A stretch of 64,000 nucleotides of DNA from Antedon mediterranea (taxonomy: Eukaryota > Echinodermata > Crinoidea > Comatulida > Antedonidae): contig NC_092672.1 in NCBI RefSeq assembly GCF_964355755.1, positions 15,250,501 through 15,314,500 of the forward strand, read 5' to 3'. A program made the translations under genes and the position numbers. This document shows positions 1 through 9,639 of the stretch, piece by piece. Each line of letters opens with the position of its first letter. Positions within the stretch are counted from its first letter, which is position 1. The notes below the pieces were generated by a model, which worked only from the letters and a program-made list of their open reading frames with translations, was not told where the DNA came from and searched no databases.

Positions 1-184
1 AGGTATTTGTGTGTGTTAATAGGAATTTGTGTGTGTTATAGGCCAAAATTTAAAAGTGCTGTAAAAAATTGGGGATGAGGATTTTTTTTCTGACATTCTA
101 TATGGTATACTCTATCAGAAAAACCGCAAAAAAAATTTTCCTATACTTTTTTCCCGCAAATGTGTATATTAACTGTTTTGCACC
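1..184. other. No gene; GT-rich short duplication
   Basis: No coding sequence is seen. The first 40 bases carry two copies of a short GT-rich unit (ATTTGTGTGTGTTA at 5-18 and 25-38), probably the end of a small tandem repeat cut by the window edge. Confidence 0.4.
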
Positions 185-2650
185 CAGGCTTTGCCACATT
201 CTAAACCTTTACATATAGGTAATATTTATAGACCACCTAATGCAAAAGTTGAATAATTAAAAGAACTTGAAAACATGTTCCAACAAAGTACTTCATTATA
301 TAATGCTGTGATCTTGAGAGACTTTAACTTAGATATAAAAGTAATAAGACAAATGCAAGTAAAATTAATAAAATAGCTAAAAATTTACAAGAATAACTGA
401 CACTAGTAAATCAATTATAGATTTGATTTTTGTCACTAATTGTAATATTTCAACAGCAGGAGTATCAAGCCATGGAATACACTCCTTAATATATCGCAAA
501 ACTAAAAAAACTCATATTCCTCCAAAGTTTGTTACTTCTCTGTCTTTTTGACCAAAACTGTATAGAAGATTTAAATCTGGGATCAAGTCAAGCTTCACTC
601 TGATGTTAACTCTGTCTGGTTGCTGTGGAAATGCCTATTTGGTGAGTTATGTAATCGTCATGCCCCTTTAAAGACAAAGAGACTAAAAGGATCAGTTCCT
701 GAATGGATAACAACTGATTATATAAGATTAACAAAAGATAGAGACTACTATTATAAGAAATAAAGTTAATAATTTAAATAGGAATTTGAAAAGGAAATAC
801 TATACAAATACTATTAATGAAAATACTAAAAATCCTGTAAATTATGTAATTAAATAAATTAATACCTAAAACAAAACCCAGTATAAATAATGTATATAAA
901 GCTAACAATAAAAACTATACATCCAATGATAAGGACACAGCCAATGTTTTCAATGCTCATTTTACTTCAATTGGAAGTTCTTTAGCATATCAATTTACTA
1001 ACTCCTATAATTCTACTAACAGCAACACATCAGAAAATATTTTTGCGGGTGAAAAATTTGAATTTCATTTTCTTACCCCTGATTAAATAACAACCAGTTA
1101 TGTAAATTGTCAACTAATAAAGCTATGGGTATTGATAACTTTGATTGCAAACTTCTTAAATTAGCTGCACCAATAATTTGTGACTCACTCTCATATATTT
1201 GTAATCTATCTATGTTCAGTTCTAGATTTCCAAATGAATGGAAACTCGCTAAGGTAACAACACCTGTATATAAAGATGGGGATATGTCAGATCCTTATAA
1301 TTACCGCCCAATTATTGTTTACCCATACTTTCAAAACTCTTAGAACGTGCTGTGCATGATCAATTATACTTGTATTTAAGAACTAACAACCTTATACCTC
1401 CCAATCAGGCTTTAGAAAAATTAGTCACTACAGAAATTACTCTTTTAGATGTTACTGATTATATTTTAGATAATTTTGATAAAGGTATTTCAACTGCTGC
1501 TTTATTTTTTGACTTGAAGAAAGCGTTTGATACAGTCAACCATACTTACCAAATTAAGGAATTATGGCTTAAATGATATTGCACTTTACTGGTTTAAATC
1601 ATATGTAAGTGGAAGATCTCAAGTTGTAAAAATTCAACAAAATCTGAATCCATGAATGTTAATATGGTGTCCCACAGGGATCAATACTGGGACCTTTATT
1701 ATTTATTTCATATGTAAATGTGTGATGTATGTAGATGATACAACACTCTTATGTAATTCATCTGACCCTATAAGAATCAACTTAATATCAATAAACAAAA
1801 TTATAGAATGGTTTGCCCATAATCAACTCACACTAAATCTTAATAAGACAATTCCTTATGATTTTCAGCACATATTTAAGAATATATCTTTACTTCATAA
1901 CAACACACTATTGAAAGTGTTGATTCTTTTAAGTATTTAGGTGTCATTTTTGATCCTCAACTTAATTGGAGAAAACATATAGACAAAATGACTTGTAAAA
2001 TAGCTAAACATATCAGTTTGAATCGTCGTATTAAGATGTATCTTCCTATGTATACTTTGAAAATGTCCTAATTATTCCATTATTTGTTACTGTGTTTGGT
2101 CCAATTGTAACATAAATTTTGGAGATTCTCTTCAGGTTTTATTAAATAGATTAGGTAGAATATTGTTATCTGTAGACATGTATACCCCTATTAATGATAT
2201 CTTAAATACTCTTGGTTGGAGTAGTCTTACAGAAAAATGGAATGAAAATATTCTTATAATGCTATTTATATGTTTAAAAGGAATCACTTCAACATATTTA
2301 ACAATATTATTTCAATTTACTGTAGATAACCATAATAAATGCACTCGCTCTCAAGGTAATAATGATTTATATATTCCATTTTGCAATAACTCTCAAGGTA
2401 AAAGGACTTTTGTCTATAGATCAACAAAACTATGGAATTCTATACCAAATAACAAAAATCAGAACTTCATAATATGTCTCTTGCAACGTTTAATCTTCAC
2501 TCTAGGAAACATATATGTATTAACCTTTTTACCTTTACAATTGTAAATAGTTTTATATTTCTTTTCTTTATTTTTTTTTCTTATTAATTTTAATATTTAA
2601 TTTTTAATTTTTTATGTTGTATATACTTCGGTTTGGGTTTAGTTTTTTTC
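185..2650 (+). mobile_element. Decayed non-LTR retrotransposon (CR1/L2/Rex1-like LINE)
   Basis: A LINE remnant read left to right. Endonuclease-like words appear first (GNIYRPPNAK near 210-240, RDFNLDIK near 320-345, SSHGIHSLIYRK near 465-500, the place where EN domains carry SDH). RT blocks follow from 1107. After 2546 comes an AT-rich 3' tail with no further coding. Many stops and frameshifts make it inactive. The clade is assigned by general resemblance to CR1/L2/Rex1 elements, not by a search, and the exact ends are unclear. Confidence 0.75.
1107..2546 (+). pseudogene. Reverse transcriptase pseudogene of the first LINE
   Basis: The enzyme once copied LINE RNA at a nicked target. Broken blocks are in the usual order: AMGIDNFDCKLLK (1122-1160), YNYRPI near 1300, FFDLKKAFDTVNH (1505-1545, first catalytic Asp), a remnant of the VPQGS loop near 1665-1700, and the active-site box YVDDTTLLCNSSD (1729-1770). 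The C-terminal part (2163-2546) contains KLWNSIPN, typical of the LINE ORF2 tail. At least three frame changes separate the blocks, so no full protein can be made. It lies inside the LINE remnant at 185-2650. Confidence 0.8.
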
Positions 2651-3837
2651 TTCAGTTTCTACTGTATGATCACCATTTACAGAGGTTTCACAACATAAAT
2701 TGCTTTCTAAATCCAGGATATTATATATAAATACTCTGCGTATTTAAAAGAATGACATGCCATATAGGCCTACACATATCTATTTCTAGAACATATTGTA
2801 TGCACTTAATATATCATGATGCCGGTCCATTGGACGGGTACCTGCTAGTAATATGTAATAGTAAAGGTGATAGTTTACTGAACTAATTCATTTATTACAT
2901 TACATATATATTGTACTTGAAACCAGATGTTATTTTATATTAAAGGTATTGTTTACATTTTCGAAAATAATAGATAAAATTCTACATAATTATGTTTTTT
3001 CCCCACATATATATGGCATACTGCATTGGTTTAAAAGGATCCATATAACTACAAAAATAGGAATTTCTTACCGACAAAAATGTATACTTTTGTGCATTAT
3101 AAAACAAAAAACCCTGGCAAATTGCAACTCATTGCTTGTTCAATGTTCAAATAATTACCTTTTTTATTTTGACTAAATATACTGTATATGAGATTTTTTT
3201 GCCACACCAATGTGAGTAATTCTTTCGCCATAAATCTAAATTCATAAAGATAAGAATTGATAACATCTGAATGTGTGGACTGATCATAAATTTTAATCAT
3301 GTTCATGTCATCATAAGTATTACAAGCTTCTTGACTCGATTTAACACATGAAAAATATAAAGATAGATTGGGAAAATATTTAGTGCCATGAAGATTTTCT
3401 GATTTGTTAGTCATTGACTATGAATATAGTGTCAAAATGACAATAATTGACAGGCACATACAATTTAGTTTTTCAGTTCAGTCTTTAGAAATGTAAATAT
3501 ATTTTTTAAATATTCACAGAAAGATATTCAATGAGAGATAAAGAGATAATTTTAAAGGACAAAAATTCAGAAAATACCATTAATTGAGTAGATCATACAT
3601 TATCATTAGCCAGGTTTCAGGTGCAATTTAGATTGGGTTGAGATGAATAATGTCAAATAACAGTTTATTTGAAAAACAAATCTAAGTTTTTATTATAAAA
3701 ATTATATGATACTTGTAATGCTATTTTATGATAAGTTTTTATCTCAAATTAATTGAATAATAATTTGCAGCTTTATCTTTTAGATATATTACAGTTAAAA
3801 AGAAAACAAATTTGCTACCAGAAATGTGTCAAAGAAC
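2651..3837. other. No gene seen; AT-rich spacer
   Basis: AT-rich sequence without a convincing protein or RNA gene. Two overlapping opposed reading frames around 2949-3414 have no recognisable motif and look like chance openings in low-complexity DNA. Confidence 0.4.
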
Positions 3838-3892
3838 TAAAAAATAGCATAAACATATTTTGTTTAATTTCAATACATTGAGGTACCTCTCT

Positions 3893-4070
3893 GCCATATT
3901 ATACAGATATTGCCTGCTTAGAGGTGAAATATAAGATTTGACATTCCCGAGGGAATGATATTATGTTCGAGGGAATATATATAATTCACCGAGAACATAA
4001 TATCATCCCGAAGGTATGTTAAATCTTATATTTTACCGATATAAAAGGCGATATCTGTTATATTACATAG
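3893..4070. repeat. Imperfect 178-bp palindrome
   Basis: The left arm (from about 3893) and right arm (to about 4070) are imperfect reverse complements around an AT-rich centre near 3980. Matching words include CAGATATTGCC against GGCGATATCTG and TGATATTATGTTC against GAACATAATATCA. The same block occurs inverted at about 14770-14950. It abuts and slightly overlaps the TIR element that follows, so the two probably move or amplify together. Confidence 0.7.
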
Positions 4071-4788
4071 CCAAGAACAAGTCTGCTGGGTCGGGTGAAG
4101 CTAGGCTAGGCCTCCTATTTGTATCGTATGTAAACAAGCTGCCCAGTATATAGACACCTTACCTTGCAAAGAATAATATACAGATAATTACTAATTAATG
4201 ATTCCTTGGCAATTAAATATTCACTAGCCTATGTCGTTTAAATAATCAATAAGCCTACATTAATAATAATAATATTATCAGGTAGGCCAAATAAATAATA
4301 ATAATTCGTCTTCTCTTTGAGCCGAATCACCGGATGTTCAGTGCGTCGCGCGCGTACCGGTTACTATTGTGAGAATAAACCAGTCACAAACGGTGTTTCA
4401 TCACATCTAGGGAGGACTAATAATAAATGAGGGCGCTGTGTATGCATAGTTTAAATAGTTTAGTTGAGTAATTTCTTCAAGCTAGTTCCGTGGCGCAGCG
4501 CATGTAGCGTTGTCTTGTGATGGAGTGACAATTTCATCGGGAGTTCAAGACCCAGTAGATGACTTTTGTTTATTTATCGGCAAACGCGAGTGTTGCCACA
4601 CGAAAATTACACAGTCAATATCATCGTACTCGATAATTTATATGATTAATGACAGGGACACGAAAATTACTCAGTCAATATCATCATTCTCGAGGATATA
4701 TACGATTTACGATCCTCGCAGCGGTAGTCATGTGATGCAGTTTTAACCAATCACGTTCACGTATTTACATAGGCTATGTAATATAACA
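4055..4788 (+). mobile_element. 734-bp MITE-like element with 17-bp perfect TIRs
   Basis: It begins TGTTATATTACATAGCC (4055-4071) and ends with the exact reverse complement GGCTATGTAATATAACA (4772-4788). No transposase is encoded. Inside is a tRNA-like SINE head (4485-4556). An inverted copy fills about 14037-14775 and a partial one about 15260-15570. No clear target-site duplication was found, so the superfamily is unknown. Confidence 0.7.
4485..4556 (+). ncRNA. tRNA-derived SINE head (pol III box A/box B-like)
   Basis: The segment starts GTTCCGTGGCGCAGCG, resembling an A box, and has GGGAGTTCAAGACCC about 45 bases later, resembling a B box. Other copies, on the minus strand at 14272-14347 and 15492-15567, are closer to consensus (GCGAGTTCAAGCCCCGG), so this copy has decayed. 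No good cloverleaf forms, which suggests a SINE promoter rather than a tRNA gene. Whether any copy is transcribed cannot be seen. Confidence 0.5.
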
Positions 4789-5178
4789 ATATAATTATTC
4801 CTCCCCTGATATGTAGAAGACCGCTATCATCATTCCCACACCATGTGGCAAAATCATTTATTGATTGTCTATAGTTTAATTCATTATAATCTTTAATAGA
4901 TCCAGTCATAACACTATCATCGGCATACTTAATTAAACAGCAGTCATCAAATTTAATTTTTAAAACAATACAGGAGAAAGGACGCATCAGATACAATGTT
5001 TCCAATAACAACCTTTTGAGGGCGATCTGATAACAAATTACTGATCCATAGGATGAGACTTTAGGGTTTACATTGAGAGCCCTCAGCTTATCTATGAGGA
5101 GATGTGTTTGTATACAGTTAAACGCCGAACTAAAATAAAAAAACATAGTTTGAACATACCTATTTAGTAAAAAGGTTC

Positions 5179-5347
5179 ATTTTTCTTTTGGATGATCCAA
5201 AGTCAAATAAAAATCGTAAAACTTACGTTTTTTACTCTAGCTGGTCAACGACGCAGCTTAATCATGAGTGAGTCTCTGTGACTTGGACTTGTTACCATTA
5301 GATCTCGTATTTGGTATAGCGCTTTTTGGATCATCCAAAAGAAAAAT
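5179..5347. mobile_element. 169-bp MITE inserted in the L2-like LINE
   Basis: The ends are inverted: ATTTTTCTTTTGGATGATCC at the left (from 5179) and its reverse complement, ending GAAAAAT, at 5347, about 22 bases each. It has no coding capacity. It separates the LINE blocks SKENSYVF and FFYFSSAFN, which belong side by side. No target duplication is obvious. Confidence 0.75.
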
Positions 5348-5606
5348 TACTTGAATACATAACTATTTTCTTTACTGATTTTATCCAAATTTGACTGTAC
5401 AAAATGGGTGAAGGTAATTAATGTGTCAGGGATGCCCATTCTGGGTTTATAAGCAAACTGGAACCCATCTAAATGGAATGCAGGCTACAAATCTTACGCA
5501 GAATACACTTAACTAAATGACTCAAGGAACTTCATCGGAATTGATGTAAGTGCGCAATGGGTCTCAAGTCGTTAGCTGTAACAGGCATGTTCTTTTTTGG
5601 CAGAGG

Positions 5607-7055
5607 TGTTATACTATTCTGCCTACGGTATCAAAGATTCTTGAAAAATCTGTAGCAATACAAGTTGAAAGGTATCTTTCCAAAAATAATATACTTTATG
5701 CCTATCAATCCGGTTTTCGGCAGGCCCATTCAACTGAAAGCAACCTCATAAATCTCATCGACGGTTTAAAAAACAATAAGTCCAAAGGCCTTCTTACTTG
5801 AATGGTTCTAATTGACCTACAAAAAGCTTTCGATACCGTCGATCATGTGATTTTAATTAACAAGCTAAAATGCATGGGTTTTAAGTGTACTGACTGGTTT
5901 CAATGTTATCTCGCTAACCGTACACAAGTTGTCAGTGTGAATGGTACCTGCTCTGAACCTCTTATAGTTACTCATGGTGTACCGCAAGGTAGCATCTTAG
6001 GCCCTATTCTTTTTTTATGTTATTTAAATGATATTGCTTCTTGTATTGATTCTGATGTTCAATTATTGCTATATGCTGATGATCACGATGCCACCAAAAT
6101 CGCTCATAAATTAAGTATTGTCCTAGCTAAGTGCCAGGAATGGTTAACTGAAAACAAATTATCTTTACATGTTAGCAAAACCGAAAGTATTATCTTTGGT
6201 AGCAGAGCGAAGCTTAACAAAGTTAAAGAGTTTTCTGTGGAATTAATGGGCCGTAGAATCAAAAGTACTAAGCAAGTTAAATATTTGGGTATTGATTTAG
6301 ACCAATATGTATCATGTGATATTATGGCAACTAGTGTTATCAGTAAAGTTAAGTCAAGGTTAAAGTTTTTACATAGGCAAAGTTCGTGCTTGAATAAAAA
6401 ATGTCGTAAACTATTAAGCACTGCTTTAATACAATGTACATTTGACTATTCTGCCTCAGCATGGTACGGCGGTGTCAATAAGAATCTTAAACATTAGTTA
6501 TAAACTGCCCAAAACAAGATGGCATGTTTTATTTTAAATGTTGTCGGAGCTTTCCGATCTTGGGTTTCTTAATGTCAGCCTCAGAAATAAGTTTTTAAGA
6601 TTAAATTATGTTCACAAAATTCACTATAATTTTAATACGCCAGCTTCTTTCCTTAAGGCTACTGGCGTTAATTATTCGACTTTTTATTTTTTAGGTATCC
6701 CTGACTGGAACAGGCTCCCCAATTCACTTAAATCAATACAAAATAATGAAACCTTCAAAATAAAACTTAAAGAATATTTTAATAATGAACAGCTTGGAAT
6801 ATCAGTTTAATTAAGTTATTTTTTTATATTATTGTTTTTTTATGTATATCTTGTTTTATATGTATTTTCTTGTTTTTCCATTTTTTACTAGGTCCAACCA
6901 CTCACTTTTTCAGTTAATACGGATTGGACCCCATTGGAAATAAGTAACTTTTTATTTGTCGACTTAATGGGTTATCCTGGTATTCTTTTTTGATATTTAC
7001 ATTGTATATTTTAACTATTTTTATGAATATCGAATAAAATCAATCAATCAATTAG
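5607..7055 (+). mobile_element. 5'-truncated CR1/Rex-like LINE nested in the L2-like LINE
   Basis: The plus-strand RT starts abruptly at about 5607-5625 (ILPTVSKILEK) and ends near 7055 in AATAAAATCAATCAATCAAT, a short tandem tail typical of this kind of LINE. On both sides lies the minus-strand L2-like element, whose reading resumes across the insert. The missing 5' part fits abortive target-primed reverse transcription. No target duplication could be recognised. Confidence 0.8.
5619..6810 (+). pseudogene. Reverse transcriptase of the nested LINE
   Basis: RT fingers and palm are nearly continuous: SGFRQAHSTESNL (about 5710-5750), VLIDLQKAFDTVDH (5805-5845), HGVPQGSILGP (5972-6005), active-site LLLYADDHDATK (6064-6100), then LTENKLSLHVSKTE and KYLGIDLD. 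One in-frame TGA at 5799-5801 and a TAG at 6495 plus a frame change break it; the thumb/tail resumes at 6538-6810 with IPDWNRLPNSLKS. Relatively few lesions suggest it is younger than its host LINE. The EN domain is absent by truncation. Confidence 0.85.
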
Positions 7056-7299
7056 ACATTTTCTACAATCGTGGATGGTATGAGTATCCAGTGACCAGGT
7101 AAATAACTCGCTAAAAATATAACATTATTTGCACAATTTTTGATAGTTTGGCCGATAGACCATCTGGCCCTGTAGCTTTGTTGCTTTTAACCTTATTTAA
7201 ACAATTCCTAACATTACGTTCGTTAAGTGTAATAGGTCTAGCTTCAATATCATTTATTAAATGTAACATTTTCCTTTGTTTATTTCAGAGTACAGATTA

Positions 7300-8330
7300 T
7301 AATTGATTCCAACCAGCTAGGCTTCGGATCGCCGATAGCAGATCTAAGCCATAGTAGTTCCTTTTGCTCATATAGCGTAGGCGGCGGAGGACACCCAGAC
7401 CAGGACGATGTGTACCCATTACCAACAGTTCAGGAAGTTTTTGCTAAACTGAGTGCAGAAACTAGCCCGAATACAAAATACTCAAAAATTGCCATGAGAG
7501 AAGCATACTTCCAACTTGAGGTTGACATGGATGGTGTTCATTGTTTCCTGGAGGACACAATGATCACAGCAAAGAGAAAGATGCAAATAAAAAGAATTGA
7601 TACAGTGCTACAACGGTTGAGTGAAGTGGGTCTCACGGTTAAAAAGGAGAAATGTTCATGCTCTATGTAATATATTTGGGCCACAGGATAGATGCAAAGT
7701 TAGTGCTATCCTGGATGCTCTGATACCTAAGGACATCAGTCAGTTGAAGTCATTCCTTGGAATGATTCATTACTATGGGAAATTTTGCAAAGGGTTATCG
7801 CACACCCTAACACCACTGGAGGAACAACAAAAAGACCATAAATGGAAATGGTCATGACGTTGCAACGATGCTTTTGAGCAAAGTAAAGGATTAACTGCAT
7901 CAGTCAAGGTCCTCATGCACTTCGACCCAAAATTGCCTATTCGTTTAGCAACAGATGCATCAGCATACGGACTGGGAGCAGTTATTAGTCGCATGCTACC
8001 CAACAATAAGGAAAGATCCATTGCTTTCAGTTCTAGGACACTAAATAAAACGGAAAAAAACTATAGTCAATTGGTACGTAAATTCCATCCACCTTTGTGG
8101 TCGAACATTTAATCTACAAACTGATCACAAGCCTTCGATATCATTTTTTCATCCAGAAAAGCATTCCAAGCCTAAGTGCATCAAAATTACAGAGATGTGC
8201 CATTATATTGGCTGGTTTAAAATACAATATTGAATACAGAGGAACCAAGCAGCATGCAAATGCTGATGGCCTATCAAGGTTACCAATACCCGGACCAGTA
8301 GTTGAGGGAATTGATTCAGTATACTGAGGA
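7300..8330 (+). pseudogene. Ty3-type retrotransposon pol fragment (RT-RNase H)
   Basis: Blocks typical of Ty3 RT occur in order: YPLPTVQEVFAKLS (7413-7455), KIAMREAYFQLEVD (7480-7525; the catalytic Asp of the usual DLREAY is changed to Met-Arg context), LSEVGLTVKKEKC, SQLKSFLGMIHYYGKFC (7738-7790), RNase H RLATDASAYGLGAVIS (7943-7990) with FSSRTLNKTEKNYS, and NADGLSRLPIPG (8260-8295). The active-site YxDD block is missing and there are several frameshifts. No LTRs are seen. It differs from the intact Ty3 element at 32-40 kb and is much older. Confidence 0.85.
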
Positions 8331-8337
8331 AAACTAG

Positions 8338-8412
8338 GAAAATCATATGCTGTGTGATATTATACAAATAATGAATGTTTATGAGTGTAATGGTACAAAT
8401 AAAGGTATGAGG
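8338..8412 (+). repeat. Half-arm of the palindromic MITE family
   Basis: TATTATACAAATAATGAATG and the following GTTTATGAGTGTAATGGTAC match one arm of the palindrome centred at 42398. Other half arms lie at about 13965-14036 and 15180-15266 in the opposite sense. Confidence 0.7.
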
Positions 8413-8753
8413 TAAATGACTGAAAAAATGACAATGCTGTGGGTATCAGAGGCTGGATCTTAATGGAGATTGAAAAAAAAGCGAAAAGCTAAATCAAACC
8501 GATAAAGTAAAACAGCCAGAAAAGTTATATATATATATATATAAATCCAAAGGAAAATTACTGAAAAAATGACAATGCTGTGGGTATCAGTGGCTGGATC
8601 TCATTGGAGATACAAAAAAAAAGCGAAAAGCTAAATCAAAACGATAAAGTAAAACAGCCAGAAAAGTTAGCAGAGCTTTCAGGCAACACTAGCCCTTCAT
8701 CAGTGCAAGTGATATATATATATATATATATCGTATCAAATTAATTAATTAAT
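8413..8753. repeat. Tandem pair of ~142-bp units flanked by (TA)n
   Basis: ACTGAAAAAATGACAATGCT starts at 8419 and again at 8561, each followed by GTGGGTATCAG, GGCTGGATCT and AAGCGAAAAGCTAAATCAAA. Runs of TA separate the copies (about 8528-8543 and 8713-8731). The second copy continues into a hammerhead-like motif on the minus strand (8671-8705). A further partial copy follows the ribozyme at about 9657-9705, so this is a dispersed family. Confidence 0.8.
8671..8705 (-). ncRNA. Degenerate hammerhead-like motif
   Basis: On the minus strand the hammerhead core boxes CTGATGA (8703-8697) and GAAA (8680-8677) are separated by 16 bases that can form only a short stem. No pairing for stem I is apparent, so I infer it does not cleave. 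The same wording (GGGCTAGTGTTGCC between the boxes) occurs on the plus strand at 9547-9574. Confidence 0.4.
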
Positions 8754-8840
8754 ACAACTGAGGACTAGTGCCGTTCCGCCGTACCACGCCGAGAATGTTA
8801 AAGAGTCGCTATCCAATCGAGTTTGAACAATACCATGAAA

Positions 8841-8912
8841 GCCCCAGTGGTCTAATGGTTAGGACATCTGCATATCAAGCAGGCGGTCCGAGTTCGAGTC
8901 TCGGTTGGGGCG
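8841..8912 (+). tRNA. tRNA-like gene, anticodon ATC (Asp), copy 1
   Basis: 72 bases fold as a full cloverleaf: acceptor GCCCCAG with TTGGGGC and discriminator G; D arm GTC...GAC; anticodon stem TCTGC/GCAGG with loop ATATCAA; variable loop CGGT; T arm CCGAG-TTCGAGT-CTCGG. The loop puts ATC at 34-36, which would read GAT (Asp). Asp tRNAs normally have GTC, and the D arm is more like tRNA-Glu, so this may be a SINE-type or mutated tRNA. A pol III stop T5 follows at 8915-8919. Confidence 0.65.
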
Positions 8913-8914
8913 AC

Positions 8915-8919
8915 TTTTT
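8915..8919 (+). terminator. RNA polymerase III T5 terminator of tRNA-like copy 1
   Basis: Five T residues begin three bases after the tRNA-like gene, the usual pol III termination signal. Confidence 0.55.
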
Positions 8920-9206
8920 CTCATTCTCACAGATTTTCTCATCTTTATCGTTTCAAATTAATTAATTAAATTTCAGTATATCACCGGGTGGTTTAGAATT
9001 AATGTTCTTTGCCTGATGTGTTTATATATATATAAAAGTATCTCTTCGGAGATCCCGCCTCGTGAATAAAAATACTGAAAGATGAGGGCGTATCAATTTG
9101 ATGTCTGGTGCGCGTGCGTACAACTGAGGACTAGTGCCGTTCCGCCGTACCACGCCGAGAATGTTAAAGAGTTGCTATCCAATCGAGTTTGAACAATACC
9201 ATGAAA

Positions 9207-9278
9207 GCCCCAGTGGTCTAATGGTTAGGACATCTGCATATCAAGCAGGCGGTCCGAGTTTGAGTCTCGGTTGGGGCG
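9207..9278 (+). tRNA. tRNA-like gene, anticodon ATC (Asp), copy 2
   Basis: Identical to copy 1 except that the T loop reads TTTGAGT instead of TTCGAGT. The change falls in the B box of the internal promoter and removes the near-invariant C56, so this copy is likely weaker or dead. A T5 stretch follows at 9281-9285. Confidence 0.55.
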
Positions 9279-9280
9279 AC

Positions 9281-9285
9281 TTTTT
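9281..9285 (+). terminator. RNA polymerase III T5 terminator of tRNA-like copy 2
   Basis: Five T residues three bases after the second tRNA-like gene, as in copy 1. Confidence 0.5.
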
Positions 9286-9545
9286 CTCATTCTCACAGAT
9301 TTCCTCATCTTTATTGTTTCAAATTAATTAATTAAATTTCAGTATATCACAGGGCGGTTTAGAATTAATGTTCTTTGCCTGATGTGTTTATATAAATCAA
9401 TATATACGTTAAGTCTGGAAAAGAAGTAAAAACTACAGTTTGGTCTCTATATATATATATATATATATAAACATCACAGGCACAGAATATTTAATTAATT
9501 AATTTGATGATAAGATGAGGAAATCTGTGAGAATATATATATATG

Positions 9546-9588
9546 CACTGATGAAGGGCTAGTGTTGCCCGAAAGCTCTGAACCTGAG
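9546..9588 (+). ncRNA. Hammerhead-like motif upstream of the intact ribozyme
   Basis: CTGATGA (9548-9554) and GAAA (9571-9574) flank GGGC/GCCC with a 7-base loop. A stem III can form (GCTC with GAGC), but the base after the closing U is G, which the hammerhead NUH rule does not allow. I read it as a degenerate unit next to the better motif at 9589-9633. Confidence 0.4.
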
Positions 9589-9633
9589 CTGCACTGACGA
9601 GATCTAATAAGATCGAAACAGTACTGTCTGCAG
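9589..9633 (+). ncRNA. Type I hammerhead ribozyme with minimal stem III
   Basis: Every conserved part is present. Stem I is CTGCA (9589-9593) with TGCAG (9629-9633), five perfect pairs. Core CTGACGA is at 9594-9600. Stem II is GATC/GATC with loop TAATAA (9601-9614). GAAA is at 9615-9618. Stem III is CAG-TA-CTG (9619-9626), closed by the A-U pair. The cleavage triplet GTC ends at C9628. Type I hammerheads with such short stem III are known from Penelope-like elements and retrozyme-type repeats. Here it sits in (TA)n-flanked dispersed repeats, with no PLE protein in the window. Self-cleavage is inferred from structure. Confidence 0.8.
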
Positions 9634-9639
9634 ATTGGA

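Larger units (their letters stand above)
4757..7285 (-). mobile_element. Decayed L2-like LINE, split by two later insertions
   Basis: Read from 7285 down, the order of RT blocks is preserved across two interruptions: SNKATGPDGLSAKL (about 7200-7160), WSLDTHTI (about 7100-7075), then after the inserted LINE PVTANDLRPIA and SIPMKFLES (5590-5530), GFQFAYKPRMGIPDTLI (5470-5420), then after the inserted MITE FFYFSSAFNCIQ (5145-5105) and the active-site box LIKYADDSVMTG (4940-4905). Frameshifts and stops are present. The continuity of the protein on both sides of each insert shows that the inserts came later. The assignment to L2 rests on the SSAFN and HFVQSNLDK wording. Confidence 0.8.
8754..9389 (+). 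repeat. Direct duplication of a ~270-bp tRNA-bearing unit (period 366)
   Basis: Segments 8754-9023 and 9120-9389 are nearly identical, from ACAACTGAGGACTAGTGCCG through the tRNA-like gene to GCCTGATGTGTTTATAT. About 95 bases of different sequence lie between them. Inverted scraps of the tail (TCTCACAGATTTC) occur at about 9505-9535 and forward at 9715-9735. The unit may be a tRNA-derived SINE or a local duplication that carried a tRNA gene. Confidence 0.85.

Noticed and set aside
8768-9331. Two 65-codon ORFs running through the tRNA-like genes
   Set aside because: They overlap structured tRNA-like sequence and are alike only because the region is duplicated.
9546-9588. First hammerhead-like motif as an active ribozyme
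   Set aside because: The base at the cleavage position would be G, which hammerheads do not cut, and stem I pairing is poor. It is kept only as a degenerate motif.
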